A DNA stretch of 64,000 nt from Gordonia mangrovi (GTDB lineage: Bacteria; Actinomycetota; Actinomycetes; Mycobacteriales; Mycobacteriaceae). Within the stretch, counting starts at the first letter, position 1; each line of letters starts with the position of its first letter. The stretch lies in the NCBI RefSeq assembly GCF_024734075.1, contig NZ_CP102850.1:4340001-4404000 (forward strand), read 5' to 3'. Positions 53,291 to 62,547 of this stretch are shown here, piece after piece. Under the pieces are notes generated by a model that saw nothing but the letters and a program-made list of their open reading frames with translations, had not been told where the DNA came from and made no database searches. The position numbers and the translations under genes are program-made.

Positions 53291-54196
53291 TCAGCGGAAG
53301 CGGACGGCCGGAACACCGCAGGAGCCGAGGTACTTCTGGGTCCGCTGGGCGATGGGCAACGGGGCATCCGGGGAGCAGGGGTACATGTCCTGCTCGACGA
53401 TCGCGAAGATGTCGACGTCGAGGTCGGCGACCGCCTCGAGCAGCGGCGGCATCTCCGGGATGCCACGTGGCGGCTCGGTCATCGCGCCCAGGCGCACGGC
53501 CTCACCGAACGGCAGGTCGTCGGCGGCCACCTTGGCGCGCACCGCTTCGTCGACCTGCTTGAGGTGCAGGTAGCCGATCCGCTCGGGGTGGTTGCGGATG
53601 ATGGCGAGATTGTCACCGCCGCAATAGCTCACGTGACCGGTGTCGAGGCAGAGGTTGACGAACTCGCCGTCGGTGTTCTCGAGGAACCGGTAGATGTTCT
53701 CCTCGGTGTCCACGTGACTGTCGGCGTGCGGATGATACTGCGCACGCACGCCGTACTTCTCGAACATCGCCTTGCCGAGTTCGTCCATGCCCTCGGTCTT
53801 CTTGCGCCACTGCTCATCGGTCAGGTCGCGGTCCTCGAGGACGTCACCGGTCGCGGGATCGCGCCACATCTCCGGGATCACCACGACGTGCTTGCCCCCG
53901 ACCGCCGCCGTGAGTTTGGCGACGTCCTCGATCTGGGTCCATACCGCGTCCCACGAATTGTCCTGGTGCAGGTGCTCGAAGACGGTGCCGGCCGACAGCT
54001 GCAGTCCACGCTCGCCGAGTTCGTCGAGCAGTTGTGTCGGGTCGGTGGGCAGGTAGCCGAACGGGCCCAGCTCGATCCACTCGTAACCCGATGCCGCGAC
54101 CTCGTCCAGGAATCGGGTGTACGGGGTCTGCTGCGGATCGTCCGGAAACCAGACGCCCCAGGAGTCCGGTGCGGAGCCGACGACGATGTTGCTCAT
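53291..54196 (-). CDS. IolE-like inosose dehydratase/isomerase family protein
   Basis: A 301-residue TIM-barrel protein. The N-terminal GSAPDSWGVWFPDD is characteristic of IolE (2-keto-myo-inositol dehydratase). EWIELGPFGYLPTD, AQYHPHADSHVDTEENI and NLCLDTGHVSYCGGDN carry the metal-binding His/Asp/Glu, and IVEQDMYPC ends the active site. It would dehydrate the ketoinositol made by the adjoining dehydrogenase. The rest of the pathway (IolD, IolB, IolC, IolA) is not in the window, so the cluster may be only part of the pathway or serve a related polyol. The ATG is preceded by GGGATAGAAC. Confidence 0.84.
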   Translation of the reverse strand: MSNIVVGSAPDSWGVWFPDDPQQTPYTRFLDEVAASGYEWIELGPFGYLPTDPTQLLDELGERGLQLSAGTVFEHLHQDNSWDAVWTQIEDVAKLTAAVGGKHVVVIPEMWRDPATGDVLEDRDLTDEQWRKKTEGMDELGKAMFEKYGVRAQYHPHADSHVDTEENIYRFLENTDGEFVNLCLDTGHVSYCGGDNLAIIRNHPERIGYLHLKQVDEAVRAKVAADDLPFGEAVRLGAMTEPPRGIPEMPPLLEAVADLDVDIFAIVEQDMYPCSPDAPLPIAQRTQKYLGSCGVPAVRFR

Positions 54197-54223
54197 GTGT
54201 TCTATCCCTTCGGTAGGTCGTGA

Positions 54224-55246
54224 TCAGTGCGTGGTGACTGCGCTGGGCGTCACCGGGTAGGTGATGGTTTCGCGATTGCCGGTCCGCAGCGAACGCGCGG
54301 CGGCCTCGGCGATGGCCTGCGCCTTGAGCGCCTCGTCGAGCGTGGGGCCGATGTCTGCGCCGGTGGTGAGGGCCGCGAGGAAGTGGTCGAGTGCGGCGCG
54401 GTAGGTCGGCGCGACACGCTCGAACCAACCGGCGTGCAGCCCGTCGCCGACGATGCGGCCGGGCCCGTACCGGGATACCGATCCGATTGGTCGGCGGCCG
54501 GATTCGATCATGCCGTCCGAACCGAGAACCTCGATACGTTCGTCGTAGCCGTACCCCGTTCGCCGCGCACTGTCGATCTGCACGAGTGCGCCGCTGGGCA
54601 TCCGCAGCGTGACGACCGAGGTGTCGACGTCGCCGAGTTGCGCCATTCGGGGGTCGGTGAACACGGATCCCGCAGCGAACACATCGACCGGATCCTCGCC
54701 CGTGATCCATCGGGCGAGGTCGAAGAAGTGCACGGTCTGATCGCGCATCTGACCGCCGGAGGTCGCGATGTAGTCCAGTGGCGGAAGCGACGGGCCGCGG
54801 GAGGTCAACTGGATGAGCTCCACTCCGCCGATCTCGCCGGCACGGACCGACCGATGCAACTCGCGGTGGTCGCGATCGAAGCGCCGGTTGAAGTCCACCA
54901 TGGTCGCCACGCCGGCCGCGGTCACCTGCGCCACGGTGTCGATTGCATGTGCCAGATCCAGATCGATCGGCTTCTCGCAGAAGGTGGGCAGTCCCGCTGC
55001 GGCCGCGCGCCGCAGGTGGTCGGCGTGGGTATCGGTCGACGATGCGATCAGAACCGCGTCGACGTGGTCGGAGTCGTAGATGTCGGTGTCGGTGAGGGGT
55101 TGGGTTCCCATCCGGTCGGCGAGGTCACCGGCCCGGGCGGCATCGATGTCTGCGACACCCACAAACCGCACCTCGGGGTGCTCGGCGAGGTTCCGCGCAT
55201 GCACCGAGCCGATGAAGCCGGCGCCGACGAGAGCGATGCGTACCAA
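54224..55246 (-). CDS. Inositol 2-dehydrogenase-like Gfo/Idh/MocA oxidoreductase
   Basis: About 340 residues. RIALVGAGFIGSVHARNLAE is the NAD-binding start. FCEKPIDLDLAHAI holds the catalytic Lys, and GGQMRDQTVHFFDLARWITG contains the conserved Asp and His of inositol dehydrogenases (IolG/IdhA). The TTG at 55246 is chosen because AGGAG lies seven bases upstream; an ATG at 55279 would sit inside the operator palindrome. It is the first gene of the operon and divergent from a LacI regulator. Likely reaction: myo- or scyllo-inositol to the keto form with NAD. Confidence 0.88.
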   Translation of the reverse strand: MVRIALVGAGFIGSVHARNLAEHPEVRFVGVADIDAARAGDLADRMGTQPLTDTDIYDSDHVDAVLIASSTDTHADHLRRAAAAGLPTFCEKPIDLDLAHAIDTVAQVTAAGVATMVDFNRRFDRDHRELHRSVRAGEIGGVELIQLTSRGPSLPPLDYIATSGGQMRDQTVHFFDLARWITGEDPVDVFAAGSVFTDPRMAQLGDVDTSVVTLRMPSGALVQIDSARRTGYGYDERIEVLGSDGMIESGRRPIGSVSRYGPGRIVGDGLHAGWFERVAPTYRAALDHFLAALTTGADIGPTLDEALKAQAIAEAAARSLRTGNRETITYPVTPSAVTTH

Positions 55247-55278
55247 TTCGGACTCCTGTGTGAGACAGTTATGGGACA

Positions 55279-55300
55279 TGACTGGGACCGGTCCCAGTCA
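55279..55300. promoter_or_regulatory. Perfect 22-bp palindromic operator
   Basis: The half-site TGACTGGGACC is followed directly by its exact complement. It lies between the divergent inositol-dehydrogenase-like gene (start 55246) and the LacI regulator (start 55343), where that repressor should bind to control both. Confidence 0.8.
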
Positions 55301-55342
55301 CCATACGTGGTGTGGATCACGGAGGCAATAGGATGATCGATC

Positions 55343-56380
55343 GTGAGTGAGAACGAAGCGGGGATCGACCTCGTCGGCAACCGGCGACCGGCGACGATCC
55401 GGGATGTCGCCGCTCATGCGGGGGTGTCGAAGTCAGTGGTGTCACGCGTGCTGCGCGATGAGCCGAATGTCAGTGCGGAGCGGCGGGCGCGGGTCCGCGA
55501 CGCGATGGCCGAACTCGGGTACCGGCCCAACACCATCGCCCGCGGACTGTCGGAGTCGCGTAGTGGCACGGTCGGCGTGGTCATCAACGATTTGCGTAAC
55601 CCGTGGTACGTGAGTCTTCTCGAGGGCTTGGCAACGACCTTCGACGCCGTCGACATCGCGCCGTTGCTGGTCGACAGTCGTCTGGACCACCAGGTCGGCC
55701 GCGACACCGTGGAGACGCTGCTGTCGCGGCAGGTCGACGGGCTGGTCGTGGTCGGCACCACCGACGCGCGCGTCGACGTGGAGCGTGCGGCGCAATCGAT
55801 CCCGGTGGTGCTGGCGGGCACGCTGGAGCCCGACCTGCCGACCGTGGACATCGCGGTCGACGACGATCGGGTCGGTGCGCGCCTGGCGACCGAACATCTG
55901 CTGGCACTGGGACATCGCCGGCTGGGCCACATCCAGGGGCCCGGAATGGTCGGCCGGCTGCGCCGCGAAGGCTTCGAGGAGACGATCGCCGCGGCGGGTG
56001 CTGCCGACAAGTGCGTTGTGGAATACGGCGGGACCACCGAGGAGGGGGGATATGCGGCAACGGTTCGCCTACTCGACTCGTCGCTGCCGCCGTCGGCGAT
56101 CCTGGCGTTCAATGACATGGCCTCGCTGGGGGCGATGTCGGCCGCCGACGATCGCGGATTGTCGATACCGCGCGATCTGTCGTTGATCGGCTACGACGAC
56201 ACGCAATTGGCCAGTTTGCGGCACATCTCGTTGACCTCGGTGGACAACGGCAACTTCACGGTCGGCGCGCAAGCGGCGAAGTTCTTGCTGCGGCGGATGG
56301 GTCGGCTCGACGCGCCGCAGCAGATCTATCGGCACACACCGCAACTGGTGGTGCGACGGACCACGGCCGAGCCGCGGTGA
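55343..56380 (+). CDS. LacI-family transcriptional regulator
   Basis: A 345-residue repressor. The helix-turn-helix ATIRDVAAHAGVSKSVVSRV is followed by the hinge GYRPNTIARGLSES. The core is a sugar-binding fold (VGVVINDLRNPWYVSLLEGL, LGHRRLGHIQGPG, SAILAFNDMASLGAM, IGYDDTQLASLRHISLTSV). It is divergent from the inositol-type operon, across the 22-bp palindrome. The GTG start at 55343 lacks a strong Shine-Dalgarno, so it may be leaderless or weakly translated. Confidence 0.93.
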   Translation: MSENEAGIDLVGNRRPATIRDVAAHAGVSKSVVSRVLRDEPNVSAERRARVRDAMAELGYRPNTIARGLSESRSGTVGVVINDLRNPWYVSLLEGLATTFDAVDIAPLLVDSRLDHQVGRDTVETLLSRQVDGLVVVGTTDARVDVERAAQSIPVVLAGTLEPDLPTVDIAVDDDRVGARLATEHLLALGHRRLGHIQGPGMVGRLRREGFEETIAAAGAADKCVVEYGGTTEEGGYAATVRLLDSSLPPSAILAFNDMASLGAMSAADDRGLSIPRDLSLIGYDDTQLASLRHISLTSVDNGNFTVGAQAAKFLLRRMGRLDAPQQIYRHTPQLVVRRTTAEPR

Positions 56381-56408
56381 ATTGCGACTCGGCCGTGACG
56401 TCGATTGG

Positions 56409-56807
56409 TCAGCCGCGAGCGTGCCAGGCGGCGGCGACCAGGGCGGGCTGGCCGAACAAGCGGATGAATCGCTTGCGATCGGTGTCCAGCCCGAAGGCAT
56501 CGATCTTGTTGCGGTACTGATGGATGTTCCCGGGGAACACAGCGACGAAGAATGCGGCCGCGACGGTGCCGATCGTCCGGCGGTGCTTCGGGAGCGCGAT
56601 CAGGCCGGTGCCCAGCGCGATCTCGGCAACCCCGGAGCCGACGACCGTCAGATCTGGGTCGACGGGAACGAAATCGGGTACCTGCGCCTGGAATTCCTTG
56701 CGCTGGAACGTGAGATGTCCAATGCCCGCGGTGGTCAGGATGGTACCCAGAGCCAGGCGGGCGACTCGCCGCGATGTCGGTTCATCGCTCGGCAGGAGGG
56801 AGGTCAT
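56409..56807 (-). CDS. DoxX-like membrane protein
   Basis: A 132-residue protein with about four hydrophobic segments and the DoxX-like pattern (LALGTILTTAGIGHLTF, FVPVDPDLTVVGSGVAEIALG, GTVAAAFFVAVFPGNIHQYRN). The ATG at 56807 has AAAGGAC before it. It is the third gene after ohrR and ohr, 32 bases downstream of ohr, suggesting a joint peroxide or thiol-stress role like the DoxX-linked systems of mycobacteria. That role is inferred. Confidence 0.8.
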   Translation of the reverse strand: MTSLLPSDEPTSRRVARLALGTILTTAGIGHLTFQRKEFQAQVPDFVPVDPDLTVVGSGVAEIALGTGLIALPKHRRTIGTVAAAFFVAVFPGNIHQYRNKIDAFGLDTDRKRFIRLFGQPALVAAAWHARG

Positions 56808-56839
56808 GATGTCCTTTCCGGTGCGACGTGGGTTGGCGA

Positions 56840-57262
56840 TCAGTCCTCGGCGACGGTGAGATTCACCTCGATGTTGCCGCGGGTGGCGTTCGAATACGGG
56901 CATACCTCATGTGCCATGTTCACCAGCTGGTGTGCCGCGTCCTCGGCGACGGCCGGGAGGGTGACCTCGAGTTCCACGGCGAGCTGGAATCCGCCGGAAT
57001 CGGTGGACCCCAGAGACACCCGTGCACCGACCGAGGAGTCGGTGACGTCGGCGCCGGCCTGTCCGGCGACCAGACGCAGTGCACTGTGGAAACACGCCGC
57101 ATACCCGGCGGCGAACAGTTGCTCGGGATTGGTGCCCACCCCCGACCCGCCCAGCTCCTTGGGCATGTCCAGGTCGAGATCGACTTTGCCATCCGATGTC
57201 CGTGCGTGACCGTTGCGGCCGTCTCCGGTGGCGAGTGCCTCCGCGGTGTAGATCGGGGTCAT
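56840..57262 (-). CDS. ohr: Organic hydroperoxide resistance protein Ohr
   Basis: A 140-residue OsmC/Ohr-family thiol peroxidase that reduces organic and fatty-acid hydroperoxides. The two redox cysteines are Cys57 (GYAACFHSALRL) and Cys121 (HEVCPYSNATRGNIEV), both in the Ohr-specific form. It starts PIYTAEALATGDGRNG, typical for Ohr. The ATG overlaps the ohrR stop by four bases, so both come from one mRNA. Confidence 0.97.
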   Translation of the reverse strand: MTPIYTAEALATGDGRNGHARTSDGKVDLDLDMPKELGGSGVGTNPEQLFAAGYAACFHSALRLVAGQAGADVTDSSVGARVSLGSTDSGGFQLAVELEVTLPAVAEDAAHQLVNMAHEVCPYSNATRGNIEVNLTVAED

Positions 57263-57753
57263 GTGGTGCGTCCTTTCGTGGGTTCGTCGAGATGTCGACG
57301 GAGCTCGTCGGTGAGGTGGTGCAGGGTCGAGCGCAGTTGGGTGAGATCGTCTATGTCAAAGGTGAATTCGTCGTCTCGCTGGTGCTCGGATGTCTCCGCG
57401 ATGGCCGCGGTCAGCGAGTCGTAGACGCAATCCGCGCGGGCTCCGAGCGCGACGCCCTCGGGGGTGAGGGCGACGGTGACCGAACGCTCGTCCGACGACG
57501 ACCGGCGACGGGTCAGGTATCCGAGTGTCTCGAGCCTGCGGAGCAGCGGGGAGACGGTCCCGGAATCCAACTGCAGTCGACGGCACAACCGGGACACGGT
57601 GATCTCGTCCTCCTCCCACAGCACCAGCATCGCCAGGTACTGCGGGTAGGTGAGACCCAGTTCGGCGAGCCCTGGCCGTTGCGCCGCGATCACGGCACGA
57701 GACGCGGAGTAGAGCGCGAAGCACAGTTGCTCGTCGAGTCGGATATCGGTCAC
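57259..57753 (-). CDS. ohrR: Organic-peroxide sensor OhrR (MarR family)
   Basis: A 164-residue MarR-type repressor. The reactive peroxide-sensing cysteine is Cys11 in DEQLCFALYSASRA, as in B. subtilis OhrR. TYPQYLAMLVLWEEDEITV and GTVSPLLRRLETLGYLTRRR form the winged helix. Oxidation of the cysteine should release DNA and induce ohr. The GTG at 57753 gives the conserved start, although the frame runs upstream to 57819. It lies just downstream of a 12-bp palindrome, the probable operator. Confidence 0.94.
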   Translation of the reverse strand: MTDIRLDEQLCFALYSASRAVIAAQRPGLAELGLTYPQYLAMLVLWEEDEITVSRLCRRLQLDSGTVSPLLRRLETLGYLTRRRSSSDERSVTVALTPEGVALGARADCVYDSLTAAIAETSEHQRDDEFTFDIDDLTQLRSTLHHLTDELRRHLDEPTKGRTT

Positions 57754-57776
57754 GAATCCGACCGTACACGATTTAA

Positions 57777-57788
57777 GTTGTGCACAAC
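57777..57788. promoter_or_regulatory. Probable OhrR operator
   Basis: GTTGTGCACAAC is a perfect palindrome 24 bases before the ohrR start, in an AT-richer patch with a further GTTGTG half-site at 57792-57797. Position fits autorepression of ohrR-ohr. Confidence 0.6.
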
Positions 57789-57901
57789 ATAGTTGTGGGA
57801 GATCTCGGCCCGGTGTCAATCAATGTTGACGATCGACGGTGGGTGGTGCAGGGTGCTGGAGTGTTCACGCAGGCGATGCGCAAGAAGTATCGGAGATTCG
57901 G

Positions 57902-59413
57902 ATGACCGGGCCACACCCACTGGTCGACCACGCCGTCGTCGATCGTCTCGGTCAGGACCTGCGGGCCGCCGGCTACACATCCGATGGCGTCGGTGAACTG
58001 ATCGGCGCATCCGCCAACGAGGCACTGGGCCGCGGCGTCTGGTGGCCGGCACTTGCCGTCACCCGGGCGGCCGCCGACCACGGCGCATCGCTGGCCACCA
58101 TCGTCCGGCTGTTCCTGCTCGGTGCCGACGAACCTGCCGATGTTGTGGCACAGGCCTTTCCGTCGGTGCGTCCCGAGGCGCTCGTCGACGCCGGTGTGTT
58201 GACGGTCGGCGCCGACGGTTCCGTGCGCGCCGCTCTGGACATCCGCCCCCACGCCGACGATGTCCGCGAATACCTGGTGGTGTCCGATCAGGACTCCGCC
58301 ATGCGCGCCGGTCCGGTCGCAACCGATCATGTCCTCGGGATCGGCGGAGCGTCGGTGTCGTTGGCACGGGCGGTGATCCGCACGCCGGCGCGCCGCGCGC
58401 TCGACATCGGCACAGGCTGCGGCATCCAGGCGCTGCATCTGGACAACCACTGTGACGAGATCGTGGCGACCGACACCAACCCGCGGGCTCTCGCGTTGGC
58501 CGCGGCGACCGCGCGTCTGAATCAGATGAGCTGGGATCTGCGTGCAGGCAGCCTGTTCGAGCCGGTGGCGGGGGAGCGGTTCGACCTCATCGTCTCCAAC
58601 CCGCCGTTCGTGGTGGGTGCCGGAGGGCAGGACTACATCTACCGCGATTCGGGGATTGCCGGAGATGGGCTGTGTGCGGACTTGATCCGTCAGATTCCCG
58701 ATCACCTGAATCCGGGTGGGACCGCACAGATCCTGGCCAACTGGGTCGTGCCGCACGATACCGACTGGCGCGATCGGGTGCGCGGCTGGCTGGCCGGCAC
58801 CGGCCTGGATGCCTGGGTGGTACAACGCGAGTTCGCCGATCCCATCACCTACATCTCGTTATGGCTCTCGGACGCCGGGGAATCGGCACAGCAGGCGGCC
58901 GACCGGGGTGCGCGATGGTTGGACTGGTTCGCGGCCAACGGTATCGACGGAATCGGCATGGGCTCGATCACGTTGCGCAGGCGCTCCCGGGACGGCGGTG
59001 AGCCCGATCAGACGATCGAGGAGATCACCGGCGCCGGCGAGGAGGTGACGGGCGTCGAGGCCGAGGCCTTTTTTGCCCGCCGTCACTACTTGCGCGACAT
59101 CTCCGACGAACGGTTGCTCGCCACTCGGTTGTCGACCTCGCCGGTGTTTCTGGAGGAACAGTCGTTACCCGGGAGCGAGGGGTGGCAACAGGTCTCGGCG
59201 ACGGTGCGACGCCCGGGCGGTCCGGGTGCGGTCCTCGCGGTGGATGAGGTCTCGCGGGCGTTGCTGGCCGGGTGCCGGGGACAGGTGCCGCTGGGCGCGC
59301 TGCTCGAACTGCTGGCAGGCTTCCACGGAGTGGAGCCCGATGCCCTCGCCGCAGCCGCTCTGCCGGTGGTTCGCGAAGCCATCGGTCGGGGGATTCTCTA
59401 CGAGGCGACCTGA
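57902..59413 (+). CDS. Class I SAM methyltransferase with NPPF motif (DUF7059-type)
   Basis: A 503-residue protein. Residues 1-150 form an N-terminal helical domain typical of an actinobacterial family. The Rossmann core has motif I in RALDIGTGCGIQALHL near residue 165 and the (N/D)PP(F/Y) motif in LIVSNPPFVVGAGG, as in HemK/PrmC-like enzymes that methylate glutamine or adenine nitrogens. The C-terminal 150 residues are conserved but uncharacterised. The substrate is unknown. The ATG at 57902 is used; the gene is divergent from ohrR. Confidence 0.85.
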   Translation: MTGPHPLVDHAVVDRLGQDLRAAGYTSDGVGELIGASANEALGRGVWWPALAVTRAAADHGASLATIVRLFLLGADEPADVVAQAFPSVRPEALVDAGVLTVGADGSVRAALDIRPHADDVREYLVVSDQDSAMRAGPVATDHVLGIGGASVSLARAVIRTPARRALDIGTGCGIQALHLDNHCDEIVATDTNPRALALAAATARLNQMSWDLRAGSLFEPVAGERFDLIVSNPPFVVGAGGQDYIYRDSGIAGDGLCADLIRQIPDHLNPGGTAQILANWVVPHDTDWRDRVRGWLAGTGLDAWVVQREFADPITYISLWLSDAGESAQQAADRGARWLDWFAANGIDGIGMGSITLRRRSRDGGEPDQTIEEITGAGEEVTGVEAEAFFARRHYLRDISDERLLATRLSTSPVFLEEQSLPGSEGWQQVSATVRRPGGPGAVLAVDEVSRALLAGCRGQVPLGALLELLAGFHGVEPDALAAAALPVVREAIGRGILYEAT

Positions 59414-59451
59414 GTCGACCACGCCCTTCGTGACGTTCGCAAGCTCGCTCC

Positions 59452-60612
59452 TCAGGGATCGGGGGTGACAGTCGCCGGCCGGCTCACCTCCGGGATTTCG
59501 ATGGGCGCTGCCGGTTTTCGGGCTGTCGACAGCCGATCCCGAACCACCGTCGGTAGCCGGTGGAGTTTGTCGATACCGAACTCCTGGCGGAACTCCGCCC
59601 AGGCCCAGCACATCCCGAACACCAGAACCACGACGCACAGCGAGGTGGCGGTGTTCCATGGTCGGTGGGCTATGTGGATGGGCGCAATGACCAGCGCGAG
59701 CGCCTGCAGGACATAGGAATCCAGACTGCGCGTGCCGGTCATCACCAGTGGACGCAACCAGTTCCGGTGCCAGTGGCGCAGCAGGAGCCGGAAGACGCCG
59801 TAGACCGCCGGCACCGCCAGCCATGCACCGACGGCGCGCGCAGGGCGGAAGTCGAGTTTGTCGGCGAGCGCGGGTTCGAACCTGATCCATGGTCCGGTAT
59901 CCACGCCGAGATGGAGAACGACGGCGAACCCCACGGCCACCATGACGATCGGTGCGAGATGGCGGTCGACGAAACCCGCGACATCCCAGTCGCGCCACTT
60001 CCAGCCGACGATGACCGCCGGGACGAACATGATCTGCCAGGCCGCCCAGTTCTGAATGCGGTGTCCGGCCGTGAACGAGGTGACGTAGAACCAGTCCGGT
60101 GACCACATCAGCGAGATGGCGTATGCGAGAACCGAACCGGTGAGGATGAGCTGCCACCGGTTGCGCATCAGCAGCGGGAACAGCAGATAGGCCGATGCCA
60201 TCAGCAGCATGTACAGCAGCAGGATGTTGCCGCCGCTGGGCAGATATCGCATGGTGATCGCGAGTTCCAGCCCGTGCCACCAATCATCGACCGGCAACAG
60301 CAGGGTGAGCCATCGATGACCCGCCATCCCCGCAGCGACCGCGGTGAGCGCGATCGTCAACTGACACAGATAGAGCACCACGATCCGCCGCGTGAGGCGT
60401 CGGTAGGCGAAATCCAACGAGTGCCGCTCGATCCACCGCCGATAGACCAGGCCCAGAACGAGGCCGGACAACAGGACGAACGCCGACATCCCGTCGACGT
60501 ACGGGTAGACGTGGGTGGGCGCGGCGATACGCGTACCGGCGGCGAAATGTAGCGAGATCATGCTCCAGATCGCGAGCCCCCGCGTCGCGTCGATGGCGAG
60601 ATCTCGATTCAT
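59452..60612 (-). CDS. OpgC-like multi-spanning membrane protein
   Basis: A 386-residue protein with about ten hydrophobic helices. The first helix RDLAIDATRGLAIWSMISLHFA resembles the acyltransferase-3/OpgC start (D-x-R-G with following His). OpgC adds succinyl groups to periplasmic glucans in proteobacteria; in actinobacteria the acceptor is unknown, perhaps a cell-envelope glycan or lipid. It starts at an ATG at 60612 and is convergent with the methyltransferase gene (38 bases). The C-terminal tail is Pro-rich and probably cytosolic. Confidence 0.8.
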   Translation of the reverse strand: MNRDLAIDATRGLAIWSMISLHFAAGTRIAAPTHVYPYVDGMSAFVLLSGLVLGLVYRRWIERHSLDFAYRRLTRRIVVLYLCQLTIALTAVAAGMAGHRWLTLLLPVDDWWHGLELAITMRYLPSGGNILLLYMLLMASAYLLFPLLMRNRWQLILTGSVLAYAISLMWSPDWFYVTSFTAGHRIQNWAAWQIMFVPAVIVGWKWRDWDVAGFVDRHLAPIVMVAVGFAVVLHLGVDTGPWIRFEPALADKLDFRPARAVGAWLAVPAVYGVFRLLLRHWHRNWLRPLVMTGTRSLDSYVLQALALVIAPIHIAHRPWNTATSLCVVVLVFGMCWAWAEFRQEFGIDKLHRLPTVVRDRLSTARKPAAPIEIPEVSRPATVTPDP

Positions 60613-60762
60613 TTGCGAGCAGAATACCGGCCCGCACCGTGGGTCTCGTCATCGTGCGAAGGTGATGTCGGCGACGACGTCCACCACGTGGCCGAAGACA
60701 ATCAAACGCCCGGTCCCCACCTCGGGCAAGGTACGGGAACCGGGCGTCGCGTCAGCTGTCGA

Positions 60763-62547
60763 TCAGGTGTACAGGTCCGCGATGGCTACCTTGTGTGCGT
60801 CGTGGATCACGTTGCGCTTCAGCTTCATCGTCGGCGTCAGCTCCCCGGACTCGATCGTGAAATCGTCGTCCAGGATGGCGAACTTCTTGATCGCCTCGGC
60901 GTTGGACACCGTCGTGTTGGCGTTCTTCACGGCTTCGTCGATCTCGGCCAGGAGTTTCTCGTTTGTCGCGAGATCCGACATCGACGTGTCGGCGGGCAGA
61001 TGATGGCGTTCCAGCCATCCCGGCGCGGCCTCCGCGTCGATGGTGATCAACGCCGCGATGAACGGCTTGTTGTCACCCACGACGAGGCACTGACTGACCA
61101 TCGGGTGGGCCCGGATGGTGTCCTCGAGCTGTGCCGGTGAGACGTTCTTGCCGCCGGCGGTGACGATGAGTTCCTTTTTGCGGCCGGTGATGTAGAGGAA
61201 ACCGTCCTCGAGATGGCCGATGTCGCCGGTGTGGAACCAGCCGTCGACGATCGCGTCGGCGCTGGCCTTCTCGTTCTTCCAGTAGCCGCCGAACACCACC
61301 GGCCCCTGCAGGAGCACCTCTCCGTCGTCGGCGATGGCCACCGAGACGCCCGGGATGGGTCGTCCGACCGAGCCGACGCGCTGATGCTCTTCGTTGTTCG
61401 CGGTCACCGCTGCGGTCGTCTCGGACAGCCCGTAGCCCTCGTAGACCGGGATGCCGACGCCGCGGAAGAAGTGTCCGAGCCGGGCGCCGAGCGGGGCTCC
61501 GCCGGAGATGGCGCCCTCGCAGTTGCCGCCGAGCGCGGCACGCAACTTGCCGTACACGAGCAGGTCGAACAGTGCGTGCTTGAGCCTGAGGCCCAGGCCG
61601 GGGCCACCGTTCTCCAGGGCCTTGCTGTACTCGATGGCGGTGTCGGCGGCCCGATCGAAGATCGAGCCCTTGCCCCCGTCGTAGGCTTTCTGCTTGGCGG
61701 AGTTGTAGACCTTCTCGAAGACGCGCGGAACCGACAGCACGTAGTTCGGCTTGAACTTGCCCAGGTCCTCGATGAGGTTCGGGATGTCGTTGGTGTGCCC
61801 GAGGATCACGCCGTTCTCGATACAGCCGACCGCGACGACGCGGGCGAACACATGCGCCAACGGCAGGAACAGCAGAGTCGATTTGCCCTCGACCATGCCC
61901 GCACCGACGGCATTGCGCGTGGCCGCACATTCGGCGAGGAAGTTGGCATGGGTCAACACCACGCCCTTCGGCTTGCCCGTGGTGCCCGAGGTGTAGATCA
62001 GTGTTGCTGCGTCGGTGGCCAGTGCGTCGGCGTGGCGGGTGTCGAGTTCGCTGGTGTCGACCTTGGCGCCGCGCTTGGTCACGGTGGCCAACGCGTGGTC
62101 GTCGATGATCAGCGTCTCGCGCAGCTCCGGCGCTTCCTCGATGACCCGGATGTGGCGGGTGTAGTGGGCGTGCGCCTCGACGAACAGCAGTGAGGTACCG
62201 GAGTCCTCGAGAATCCACTTCACCTGATCAGGTGCCGACGTCTCGTAGATCGCCACCGTCGTGGCACCGGCCCGCCAGATGGCGTAGTCGAGGACCGTCC
62301 ACTCGAAACGTGTCGAGGAGAGAATCGCGACGCGGTCGCCCTGTTTGACACCCGACGCGATCAGCCCCTTGGCCACCGCGTCGACCTCATCGGCGAACTG
62401 CTTCGCGGTGACGTTGATCCACTGATTGCCCGAACGTCGCCTCAGCAGCGGCATCGTCGGCCGCTCCGCCCGGTAGCGGAGGATGCTGTCGACGGTGGTC
62501 GCCTTGTCCTCGATGGCGAGATCCGACGGAGTTGTGTACTGCTGCAT
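60763..62547 (-). CDS. fadD15: Long-chain fatty acid-CoA ligase (FadD15-like)
   Basis: A 594-residue AMP-forming acyl-CoA synthetase. The P-loop-like LIYTSGTTGKPKGVVLTH, the YEGYGLSETTA motif, WFHTGDIGHLEDGFL and the KKELIVTAGGKNVSP hinge are complete, and a final GELTPTMKLKRN carries the adenylation Lys. It most resembles M. tuberculosis FadD15 (Rv2187). It activates long-chain fatty acids for degradation or lipid assembly. The ATG is preceded by GGGGAG. It is divergent from the helicase (231 bases). Confidence 0.92.
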   Translation of the reverse strand: MQQYTTPSDLAIEDKATTVDSILRYRAERPTMPLLRRRSGNQWINVTAKQFADEVDAVAKGLIASGVKQGDRVAILSSTRFEWTVLDYAIWRAGATTVAIYETSAPDQVKWILEDSGTSLLFVEAHAHYTRHIRVIEEAPELRETLIIDDHALATVTKRGAKVDTSELDTRHADALATDAATLIYTSGTTGKPKGVVLTHANFLAECAATRNAVGAGMVEGKSTLLFLPLAHVFARVVAVGCIENGVILGHTNDIPNLIEDLGKFKPNYVLSVPRVFEKVYNSAKQKAYDGGKGSIFDRAADTAIEYSKALENGGPGLGLRLKHALFDLLVYGKLRAALGGNCEGAISGGAPLGARLGHFFRGVGIPVYEGYGLSETTAAVTANNEEHQRVGSVGRPIPGVSVAIADDGEVLLQGPVVFGGYWKNEKASADAIVDGWFHTGDIGHLEDGFLYITGRKKELIVTAGGKNVSPAQLEDTIRAHPMVSQCLVVGDNKPFIAALITIDAEAAPGWLERHHLPADTSMSDLATNEKLLAEIDEAVKNANTTVSNAEAIKKFAILDDDFTIESGELTPTMKLKRNVIHDAHKVAIADLYT

